Source: Acidaminobacter sp.
GTDB lineage: Bacteria; Bacillota_A; Clostridia; Peptostreptococcales; Acidaminobacteraceae
Assembly: GCA_009881125.1 (NCBI GenBank)
Contig: WXFH01000385.1
Location: 1 to 7,932 of the forward strand
DNA: 7,932 bases
Reading direction: 5' to 3'
The stretch's first letter is position 1; every line of letters begins with the position of its first letter. Below the pieces are notes generated by a model that saw only the letters and a program-made list of their open reading frames with translations, made no database searches and was not told the origin of the DNA. This document shows, one piece after another, positions 1 through 5,944 of this stretch. A program made the translations under genes and the position numbers.

Positions 1-3
1 GTC

Positions 4-77
4 AGACACCCAGTTTCACTTGTAATGAGAAACTCGGGGTCGATAGGCTTCAGCCACAGACACCGAGTTTCTCACTT
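4..77. repeat. Palindromic intergenic repeat with alternative hairpins
   Basis: Bases 26-41 and 59-74 are inverted copies of each other: 15 of 16 positions pair (38/62 is the only mismatch), around a 17-base loop. The loop itself holds the small palindrome GGCTTCAGCC. A third, slightly degenerate copy at 4-20 (CAGACACC.AGTTTC.AC) is a direct repeat of 57-75, so 26-41 could pair with either flank. The element lies just behind the stop codon of the minus-strand metallophosphoesterase. It may act as an mRNA 3' hairpin or as a terminator, but no long T-tract follows it on the minus strand. The copies suggest a dispersed palindromic repeat continuing beyond the left edge of the window. Confidence 0.7.
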
Positions 78-96
78 TTACGTTCTCTTAAATTAA

Positions 97-1599
97 TCAG
101 GATTGATTTTTATTTCTATATAATTCCTTGTATCTCTTTACAGCGAATTTCCCAATTTCTCCTAACCATTTTCCAAAAGTATTGATTGACTGCCTTTTCC
201 ATAAGTATAGTTTGATGATTATTAACAGTGATAGAATTGTCAATCCTGCAAGTATTAAAATAACAGGTACCCTATTTTCCTTATAAAGTGCCTCATAAAA
301 GAGTTTGACTGCAGCAGCGTATCGCGGAATATAATTGTTCACTGGCGATGGCAGCTCGACCATGGTCATAGTGTTGACATCACCTATTTTAGCCACCAGA
401 TAATGATAATAACTATTTTCTGTCAACAATTCAGCGCCCGCACCACCCGAAATCAAATACCGCACACCATCTTTATAGTATTCAAAGTTGCTGTGAATAT
501 GAGACAAATAAACTGTATCCACCTGATATTGACTCATCAGAGCTTCAAATTTAATTGATTCTTCAGGATCCTGAAATCCATGTGACATATTTTTATTTTC
601 AAAATAGCTGTCTAATTTCTGTTCGGCCCAGCTTTCTCCACTTTTTGCCTGATTCACATAATTCGCAATTTCATTTTTGGTCACATTGCTTCTGGGATCT
701 CGTGGCGGGATGTGCGAGATTACAAATAATTTCTTCCCAAAAGCCTTTTTCATGTCGTTTTCGAGCCAAATATATTGCTCATCAGAAATCGCCTTCTTTT
801 CCGACCAACCCGGTGAGGAGTCCAGAAATATAAAATGGCTGTCCATAAAATCAAAGGAATAATAAGGAGGTCCATAAAGCATGGTATAAGTCTCTCGGCC
901 ATTACCACGAATGTCGTGGTTCCCGAGAGTGGTACAAAAGGTTGACCCAATCTTGGTGGTGAGTCTGTCAAATAATCGATACTGATTGGGTTTTCCGCTG
1001 AAAACAAGATCGCCGTTGTCTATGACAAAAACGGGTTTTATTCCATTGATCTGTTCAATCATCTGTTCGAAGGTATCATAGCCATCCCTATTATCTCCAA
1101 GGATCACATAGCTATTTTTTCCTTCCGATTCTGCTGCGTCAGGTTTGACCGGAACCAAATCAACTTCTTCTCCTGCTTTGAGTTCGAAATCAATCAAAAG
1201 TGTGTTCAAATTCAACTTTGTCATTTTGAATCGACTATTGACGAACCGTTCTGCATAAAAGTCAGGATTAATATTTTCAATCCTGATAGCTATGCTCTTC
1301 GCCGCTTCCGAGTTGATAAAAACCTCTGGCATAGGAGACAAAGCTCTGATGACCAGACAATTTCCACTTGCAGGATCATTCCAAATGCCTTTAATAAAGC
1401 CGCCATAAACCTTAATGGCAGAATTTTCAAAAGAACCAGTAGAAGAAGACGTTTCGGGGTCAAAATTAAGCGGCAGGCCCGTAAAATCACTGCTGACCTT
1501 ATACGCCGCATTTGCGTTATAAACAAACATACTGATACCCGCCGCCAAACATATGAATAATACAATTATGGCAACTTTCAAAATCTTGTTTATTGACAT
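97..1599 (-). CDS. Surface-anchored calcineurin-like metallophosphoesterase
   Basis: About 500 residues. I chose the ATG at 1597-1599 because an AAAGAGGGGG ribosome binding site (1607-1616) sits 7 bases upstream of it; the in-frame ATGs at 1603-1605 and 1642-1644 are too close to that site or lie upstream of it. Residues 6-27 are a hydrophobic signal segment, with a plausible cleavage at ANA|AYK (about 31/32). About 130 residues of unrecognised, probably beta-rich sequence follow. The metallophosphoesterase core motifs are GDNRDG (168-173, the Arg-bearing variant of GDxHG), NGDLVFSG (from 195), GNHD (226-229), SH (295-296) and SHIH (366-369, in place of GHxH). All expected metal ligands have a counterpart. 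A TM segment at about 444-467 and a Lys/Arg-rich tail place the catalytic domain outside the cell. The two-metal phosphoester hydrolase chemistry is family knowledge; the substrate is unknown. It lies 204 bp downstream of the ATPase on the same strand with no clear terminator between, so some co-transcription is possible. Confidence 0.9.
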   Translation of the reverse strand: MSINKILKVAIIVLFICLAAGISMFVYNANAAYKVSSDFTGLPLNFDPETSSSTGSFENSAIKVYGGFIKGIWNDPASGNCLVIRALSPMPEVFINSEAAKSIAIRIENINPDFYAERFVNSRFKMTKLNLNTLLIDFELKAGEEVDLVPVKPDAAESEGKNSYVILGDNRDGYDTFEQMIEQINGIKPVFVIDNGDLVFSGKPNQYRLFDRLTTKIGSTFCTTLGNHDIRGNGRETYTMLYGPPYYSFDFMDSHFIFLDSSPGWSEKKAISDEQYIWLENDMKKAFGKKLFVISHIPPRDPRSNVTKNEIANYVNQAKSGESWAEQKLDSYFENKNMSHGFQDPEESIKFEALMSQYQVDTVYLSHIHSNFEYYKDGVRYLISGGAGAELLTENSYYHYLVAKIGDVNTMTMVELPSPVNNYIPRYAAAVKLFYEALYKENRVPVILILAGLTILSLLIIIKLYLWKRQSINTFGKWLGEIGKFAVKRYKELYRNKNQS

Positions 1600-1632
1600 A
1601 GCCATACCCCCTCTTTCATAAAGGGAATTTGT

Positions 1633-1661
1633 TGTACACTTCATGTTGACCTCATGTTGAC
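1633..1661 (-). promoter_or_regulatory. 11-bp-spaced direct repeats, possible PhoP-like box
   Basis: On the minus strand GTCAACATGA occurs twice, exactly 11 bp apart (1661-1652 and 1650-1641). Read as hexamers with 5-bp gaps it gives TCAACA (1660-1655), TCAACA (1649-1644) and TGTACA (1638-1633). One-helical-turn spacing of half-sites is typical of OmpR/PhoB-family regulators, and the hexamers resemble the Bacillus PhoP half-site TTAACA apart from the second base. The site precedes a secreted phosphoesterase, which fits phosphate control. It lies only about 34-62 bases before the chosen start codon, so its position relative to the promoter is uncertain. Confidence 0.35.
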
Positions 1662-1703
1662 GTATCTTGTCAGAACCGCCTGCATCAATTTGACTCTATT
1701 TGA

Positions 1704-1732
1704 ATTACTTCATTGATACCTAAATGGATCAA
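1704..1732 (-). promoter_or_regulatory. Candidate promoter for the metallophosphoesterase
   Basis: On the minus strand TTGATC (1732-1727) is followed after 17 bases by AGTAAT (1709-1704). Each hexamer matches the sigma-70/SigA consensus at four of six positions. This would give a leader of roughly 100 bases containing the direct repeats at 1633-1661. The two hexamers overlap a small bulged hairpin (1713-1732). The assignment rests only on consensus and spacing. Confidence 0.3.
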
Positions 1733-1803
1733 GATGTATCATAAACTTCCTCTATTGATGATGTAAATTTTATAAAATGACCATCAGCTTGTCGTTTTCT
1801 CAA

Positions 1804-4332
1804 CTAGACGTGAATCTTAATATTTTTAAGCTTTACAAGTTCGTACCACGCCACTGAGGCAAAGGCGATCCCAAGTGTCCACAAAAAATCACTAAGTGGC
1901 AGCGGGGATAACTTTAAAAAGACATTGATTGGAGAATAAATCATGACCAAAAGACCAATAAAGGTGCCCGCAGTAACGGCTAACATGACTTTGTCCCTTG
2001 AAAGCTTAGCGAGTGATTTAATGGCCAGTTCCTTATTCGAACTATTCACAAATACCAGGAAAATGTTTGACATCAGGATAATGGATAAACCCATAGTTCT
2101 GGCTTCAGCAGGAAGACTTGGATGCTGATTCAAGGACCATAAATAGGCTCCAAAAGCGGCTCCAAAAATCGCCAAACCCTGAATCACATTTTTTGACAAT
2201 AATTTCATAGTGACTAGTTTTTCATTTGGATCCCGAGGCGCACGATCCATAATATCCGGTTCAGCCGGTTGACGCTCCAATACTATTGAACAGGTTGGAT
2301 CAATTACAAGTTCAAGCAGTACAACATGAATTGGAAGCAAAAACAGGCTCACCGGACTAATGCCCATTAATGGCGCGACTAAGGATGCACCCGCTATTGG
2401 AATATGAATCGCAAAAACATAGCCAACTGCCTTTCGGATATTGTCATAAATTCTTCTGCCATCTTCAATTGTATCTACAATCGTTGAAAAGTTATCATCA
2501 AGAAGTATCAGATCTGCCGCCTCTCTTGAAACCTCAGAGCCACGCTTACCCATTGCAATGCCTATATCTGCATATTTAAGCGCTGGTGCATCATTGACAC
2601 CATCTCCGGTCATAGCGACAATTTCGCCATTCTCCTTGAAAGCTTTCACAATTCTCATTTTATGTTCCGGAAGAACTCTTGAAAAAATGCTGACATTTCG
2701 AACCTTTTCCCGAAGCTCCTGATCGCTCATTTGATGAAGTTCATCACCTGTAATAATATTTTCACTATTTGGCATGTTGATTTGTTTCGCTATAGAACTG
2801 GCCGTTATACCATTGTCTCCGGTAATCATAACGACACGGACACCCGCTCTGGTACAACATTCTATGTCAGACTTAATCGATTCCCTTGGAGGATCAGCGA
2901 GGCCTATCAATCCGCAAAGTGTTAAGCAACAGTCTGTGAGTTTTGAAGGCACTTGAATTTCACTATGTATAGTCATTTGTCCTACCGCGATCACGCGAAG
3001 TCCTTTGTTTGACATTTCTAAAATTTCTTGATCGACGGCAGCTTTGTCTTCCTCAGTCATGTCGCAAAGATGAAGCAGGTTCTCCGGAGATCCTTTAGCC
3101 GCAACAAGTATGCCACTTCCTTTTTTGTAAACATTACCCATCATTTTAGTTTCATCTGTAAAGCCATACTCTTTTATTAATTCTCCGCTAAAAAGCTCAG
3201 ACTTTGAAATACCATTTGTTTCACAGTGTGCAATTATTGCTTTTTCCATTGGATCATAGGCATCAGCTTTACAAGCCATCACCATTATTAGATCCAGCGG
3301 TTTAGCGTCAACTCTCAAGTGCCACGTTTCTTGAACCGTCATTTTGTTCATGGTGATAGTTCCGGTTTTATCTACGCATAGAACTGAAACAGCGCCTAAA
3401 GTTTCCACTGCTGGGAGCTTTCTGATCAGAGAATTTTTCTTCGCCAATCGCCAGGCGCCCATTGACAAAAATACCGTCAAAATAACCGGAAATTCTTCAG
3501 GGATCATAGCCATGGCTAGTGTAATGCCTGACAATATACTTTCAATGATCCTCGATTTAATATCGTGGTCTGTTAAATTGAAAAATGTAACAATCCCAAC
3601 AAGAACCAGCAAAAACGCAGCAATGCCAGCGCATAATTTTACCAGTTTGTCTGTTTGTTTCTCAAGCGGAGTTGGTCTGTCAGGAGCAGAGGCGACGTCC
3701 ATGCCAATTTTTCCGTATTCAGTCAATAGACCTGTTTTATCAACAAGAATGGTTCCAGTTCCCTGAGTGACAAGTGTGCCTGCGTAGCAGTAATCCTTTT
3801 TCCAATAATCCCTGGATGCTGATGAGGTTGCCTCACGCGTGATTTTCCATACACTTTCTGACTCGCCTGTCAGAGAAGATTCATCGACTCTGAGCGTGGA
3901 GGATCTGATGACAAAACCATCGGCAGGGACCTTAACGCCTTCCGCAATGTACATAATATCTCCCGGGACAAGATCCGAGCTATTGATGACTTGAATCTCC
4001 CCATCCCGTAAAACTTTAATTTGTGGCGCGGATAAATTTTTCAAAGCCTGAAGCGTTTTGTCTGTCTTCCATTCCTGAATGGCTTCAATGCTTATGATCC
4101 CGGTGACGAAAATAAGCATAATTGCGCCATCTCGAGGCTCGCCCAGGATAAAGTAAATAATGGAAGCAATGAAAAGCAGCAAAAACATAGGTTCACTAAA
4201 TACATGCAATACTTTTGAGATAACACTTTCTTTTTTCTCTACAGCAAGCTCATTTTTTCCATATTTCTTCAGGAGTTGTTTTACATCCTGACTAGTTAGT
4301 CCTTGTTGTTCATTGAGTTGAGATTCATTCAT
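1804..4332 (-). CDS. P-type cation-transporting ATPase, predicted Co/Ni/Fe exporter
   Basis: 842 residues, complete. The ATG at 4330-4332 has GGAGG (4342-4346) 9 bases upstream. Layout: N-terminal cation-ATPase domain (LTSQDVKQLLKKYG, 12-25), M1-M2 (about 44-85), actuator domain with TGES (155-158), M3-M4 (about 232-292) with PEEFP (278-282) where Ca2+ pumps have PEGLP, phosphorylation site DKTGTIT with Asp321, KGSPE (413-417) in the nucleotide-binding domain, TGDN (504-507), TGDGVNDAP (575-583), then M5-M10 from about 634, with ELVIDP in M6 (674-679). It lacks the CPC/SPC motif of heavy-metal P1B pumps and metal-binding N-terminal domains, so by architecture it is P2-like and would usually be named a calcium or generic cation pump. 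ATP-driven export from the cytoplasm is family knowledge. The substrate is inferred from the NiCo riboswitch and terminator in its leader, which point to Co2+, Ni2+ or Fe2+. Expression should rise when the metal is in excess. Confidence 0.93.
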   Translation of the reverse strand: MNESQLNEQQGLTSQDVKQLLKKYGKNELAVEKKESVISKVLHVFSEPMFLLLFIASIIYFILGEPRDGAIMLIFVTGIISIEAIQEWKTDKTLQALKNLSAPQIKVLRDGEIQVINSSDLVPGDIMYIAEGVKVPADGFVIRSSTLRVDESSLTGESESVWKITREATSSASRDYWKKDYCYAGTLVTQGTGTILVDKTGLLTEYGKIGMDVASAPDRPTPLEKQTDKLVKLCAGIAAFLLVLVGIVTFFNLTDHDIKSRIIESILSGITLAMAMIPEEFPVILTVFLSMGAWRLAKKNSLIRKLPAVETLGAVSVLCVDKTGTITMNKMTVQETWHLRVDAKPLDLIMVMACKADAYDPMEKAIIAHCETNGISKSELFSGELIKEYGFTDETKMMGNVYKKGSGILVAAKGSPENLLHLCDMTEEDKAAVDQEILEMSNKGLRVIAVGQMTIHSEIQVPSKLTDCCLTLCGLIGLADPPRESIKSDIECCTRAGVRVVMITGDNGITASSIAKQINMPNSENIITGDELHQMSDQELREKVRNVSIFSRVLPEHKMRIVKAFKENGEIVAMTGDGVNDAPALKYADIGIAMGKRGSEVSREAADLILLDDNFSTIVDTIEDGRRIYDNIRKAVGYVFAIHIPIAGASLVAPLMGISPVSLFLLPIHVVLLELVIDPTCSIVLERQPAEPDIMDRAPRDPNEKLVTMKLLSKNVIQGLAIFGAAFGAYLWSLNQHPSLPAEARTMGLSIILMSNIFLVFVNSSNKELAIKSLAKLSRDKVMLAVTAGTFIGLLVMIYSPINVFLKLSPLPLSDFLWTLGIAFASVAWYELVKLKNIKIHV

Positions 4333-4384
4333 AATTCATCGCCTCCAATTGAAATTTCATGCCCGCGTTTTCCAGGTTTCAGGC

Positions 4385-4421
4385 AAAAAAAATCCTGTGG
4401 AACATTTTCTGTCCCACAGGA
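4385..4421 (-). terminator. Riboswitch-controlled intrinsic terminator of the ATPase leader
   Basis: On the minus strand a 12-bp stem (4421-4410 with 4404-4393, one G-U pair) closes a GAAAA loop (4409-4405) and is followed by eight T residues (4392-4385). No complete gene lies upstream on this strand, so the terminator acts inside the leader of the ATPase, about 50 bases before its start codon. The 5' arm contains the conserved TGTGGGACAG segment of the aptamer, so the aptamer and terminator folds exclude one another. Confidence 0.92.
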
Positions 4422-4490
4422 ATTATTCCCGTTGCCAATTAAGGCCCAGCCCCACGAACTTCTGAAGAAGTTCATCGCCTGCTCAGATCT
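4408..4490 (-). promoter_or_regulatory. NiCo (czcD) metal-sensing riboswitch aptamer
   Basis: Read on the minus strand, the conserved blocks occur in order: CTGAGCAGGC (4486-4477), GGGCTGGGC (4452-4444), GGCAAC (4436-4431) and TGTGGGACAG (4418-4409). From memory these match the NiCo aptamer of known crystal structure. They are joined by the expected helices: P2 GAACTTC/GAAGTTC with a TTCA loop (4473-4456); a short P3 GCC/GGC around 4445-4434; P4 CGGGAA/TTCCTG (4431-4417); and a short P1, TCTG (4487-4484) with CAGA (4411-4408). Together they make the four-way junction that binds Co2+ or Ni2+ cooperatively; later work argues for Fe2+ as a physiological ligand. Because the last block is part of the terminator at 4385-4421, metal binding should prevent termination: an ON switch for the exporter. 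The identification is by recognition of sequence and fold, not by a covariance search. Confidence 0.88.
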
Positions 4491-4582
4491 GGATTAATTC
4501 AGTTGTTCTCATGGTAAACTTTCAACAATTCTATTCCAGCCAAGAATCAGCTGTAATTCTCTCAGAAAAATCAACACAGTAC

Positions 4583-4598
4583 CAATGAGTTGTCATTG
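4583..4598. repeat. Perfect dyad, candidate operator
   Basis: CAATGA and TCATTG flank a 4-base centre (GTTG), a perfect 6-bp dyad. It directly abuts the extended -10 element at 4599-4607 on the plus strand, where a -35 box would be. On the minus strand it lies in the early leader upstream of the NiCo aptamer. It could be a repressor or activator site, or simply a small leader hairpin. No specific regulator can be named. Confidence 0.3.
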
Positions 4599-4607
4599 TG
4601 TTATACT
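4599..4607 (+). promoter_or_regulatory. Extended -10 element, plus strand
   Basis: TGTTATACT is a TGn-extended -10 box with five of six consensus bases in the hexamer (4602-4607) and no good -35. It points toward the DUF1003 gene and would give a leader of about 210 bases. It lies face to face with the candidate minus-strand promoter at 4626-4655, so the two could interfere. A second candidate for the same gene is at 4749-4777. Confidence 0.3.
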
Positions 4608-4625
4608 TAATTAAATATATGCATC

Positions 4626-4655
4626 AGTTTAACGTTCTAGCCGTATCATTGTCAA
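4626..4655 (-). promoter_or_regulatory. Candidate promoter for the riboswitch-ATPase transcript
   Basis: On the minus strand a perfect TTGACA -35 (4655-4650) is followed after 18 bases by TAAACT (4631-4626), which matches four of six -10 positions. Transcription would start near 4619, about 130 bases before the aptamer and about 285 before the ATPase start codon. I found no equally good promoter closer to the aptamer. Confidence 0.45.
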
Positions 4656-4748
4656 GTGTTTTTTACATTCTTCGACGCATCAAAACCGTCCGCCAAATCA
4701 GACCGTTCATTGATGGCAATAGTTTATCCACAATAGCTGGGTTGCAGG

Positions 4749-4777
4749 TTGATGCAATCTGCTATGTGCATAATAAT
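4749..4777 (+). promoter_or_regulatory. Candidate promoter for the DUF1003 gene
   Basis: TTGATG (4749-4754), a 17-base spacer, then AATAAT (4772-4777): four and five of six consensus matches. The start would fall near 4784, about 44 bases before the start codon, leaving room for the ribosome binding site at 4812-4818. This is the more conventional of the two promoter candidates for this gene. Confidence 0.45.
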
Positions 4778-4827
4778 GCAATTCGTATCCCGTTATTTTA
4801 CAATAATTCTAAAAGGAGTGGATTTCT

Positions 4828-5346
4828 ATGCCTGAACAATTGACTAATGCCGAAATAGTCAAACTGATCATTGAGGAAGACCTTAATAATCCCCAGGATG
4901 AGGAAGAAATTATTCACTTACTGTTAGACAAAACTGTATCACAAAACATCAACCAATCCCATCATGAAACTTATTCTATTGGGGATAAAATTTCAGATAA
5001 AATGGCTTTAATCGCCGGTAGTTGGACATTCATCATCAGTTTTATGATGATTTTGATGCTTTGGATTATTACAAATTCAGTGCTCATGAATAAACCTTTT
5101 GACGCTTACCCATTCATCCTTTTAAATTTGGTTTTATCTTGCCTGGCAGCAATCCAAGCGCCCGTCATCATGATGAGTCAAAATCGTCAGGAGCAAAAGG
5201 ATCGACTACGTGCAGATAACGATTATAAAATCAACCTAAAATCAGAACTAATAATAGAAGACCTTCACATCAAGCTCGATCAGATGATTGAAAATCAAGA
5301 GCAGCTTCTCAAACGTTTGGAATTTTTGGAGCGTTCTGAAAAATAA
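4828..5346 (+). CDS. DUF1003 family membrane protein
   Basis: 172 residues. The ATG at 4828-4830 has AAAGGAG (4812-4818) 9 bases upstream. The acidic N-terminal part (1-45) is variable. From about residue 51 the protein follows the DUF1003 pattern: GDKISDKMALIAGSWTF, TM1 (about 66-84), a short FDAYPFILLNLVLS loop entering TM2 (about 95-115), then the hallmark QAPVIMMSQNRQEQKDR and an ND-YKINLKSE segment. The tail (about 138-170) is a heptad-like helix, probably a coiled coil. The two TM segments and charged helical ends suggest an inner-membrane oligomer. The molecular function of DUF1003 is not established and I do not assign one. The gene is divergent from the riboswitch-controlled ATPase; shared regulation is possible but unproven. 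The next gene region is convergent. Confidence 0.92.
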   Translation: MPEQLTNAEIVKLIIEEDLNNPQDEEEIIHLLLDKTVSQNINQSHHETYSIGDKISDKMALIAGSWTFIISFMMILMLWIITNSVLMNKPFDAYPFILLNLVLSCLAAIQAPVIMMSQNRQEQKDRLRADNDYKINLKSELIIEDLHIKLDQMIENQEQLLKRLEFLERSEK

Positions 5347-5448
5347 CGATCAGTTAGTCACCTTTTCCTGACATCCACTGCCATCGTCTCATAGTAATCA
5401 GTCGTTGACTAATTACCTGGTAGTTCAGAAAATGAAGCTAACTCAAAC

Positions 5449-5938
5449 TTATAATAAAATAAAAATAATCCCATTTGCCCTTTTCGCATGCCATTTAAGC
5501 AAATTATGCCCGCTGTATTTGAGAACTACCCACTCTGAAATGGGTAGTTCTTTTGCTATCATTTGACTGTGTTTACGTCTGATAACGTCAAACTGGACTG
5601 TCAAAACCAATACGGGCACTAAAATTTGATTAAGCTGCGACACAGGGATATTGGGTTCGTGGATCATCAATGCCAGGGTCTGAGCCTTTTCATCAAACCA
5701 ACTAAAACGACATAATCCAATCGTGATACTATATAAAAAACGAACTGCAATTCTCGACATCGTTTTCAAACCTTGTGGTGACATGTTCGATCCTACAGCG
5801 ATGATCGCGATTATCTTTTCCGGAATGCGTCCAGCAATTTTTACCGCTATATTCCCGCCATCACTAAATCCCAAAATAATAACCCTAACGCTTTGCCTTT
5901 GACTGATCTGAATTGCTGGTTTGAAGATCTTTCGTCAT
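5449..5938 (-). pseudogene. 5'-truncated, frameshifted alpha/beta hydrolase remnant
   Basis: The open frame from about 5934 to 5449 encodes the C-terminal two thirds of an alpha/beta hydrolase. It keeps the nucleophile elbow LGFSDGG (Ser at 5865-5863), an Asp in LTVQFDVI (about 93 residues later) and a His in SGHNLL, so the Ser-Asp-His triad is visible. The roughly 90 residues that normally precede the elbow, including the HG oxyanion region, are absent. No ATG with a ribosome binding site opens this frame; the first usable codon is a TTG inside the elbow strand. Another frame starts at an ATG at 5938-5936 (MTKDLQTSNSDQSKAKR, stop at 5887-5885). It resembles the helix that precedes the elbow in such hydrolases, which suggests a frameshift near 5890. 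The remnant begins directly after the stop of the MprF-like gene, consistent with a deletion ending there. The product is probably not functional. Confidence 0.72.
5522..5554 (+). terminator. Perfect 11-bp hairpin, possible terminator of DUF1003 transcript
   Basis: AGAACTACCCA (5522-5532) and TGGGTAGTTCT (5541-5551) form a perfect 11-bp stem with an 8-base loop, followed on the plus strand by a short T run (5551-5554). It lies about 175 bases beyond the DUF1003 stop and inside the hydrolase remnant on the other strand. The T run is short, so termination would be weak. No better hairpin was found in the 102-bp gap at 5347-5448. Confidence 0.4.
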
Positions 5939-5944
5939 ATGAAA

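Noticed and set aside
1741..1803. Terminator after the ATPase stop codon
   Set aside because: Only short AT-rich palindromes such as ATTTTATAAAAT are present; there is no GC-rich stem with a T run.
3344..3766. Plus-strand 140-codon open frame
   Set aside because: It lies wholly inside the ATPase gene on the opposite strand, has no family resemblance and is a coding shadow.
4724..4732. Perfect DnaA box (TTATCCACA)
   Set aside because: It is a single 9-mer with no second box, AT-rich unwinding region or dnaA/dnaN neighbours, so there is no support for an origin.
4598..4843. Plus-strand open frame of 81 codons between the riboswitch and DUF1003
   Set aside because: It has no ribosome binding site, begins in the candidate -10 element, overlaps the start of the DUF1003 gene and resembles no family I know.
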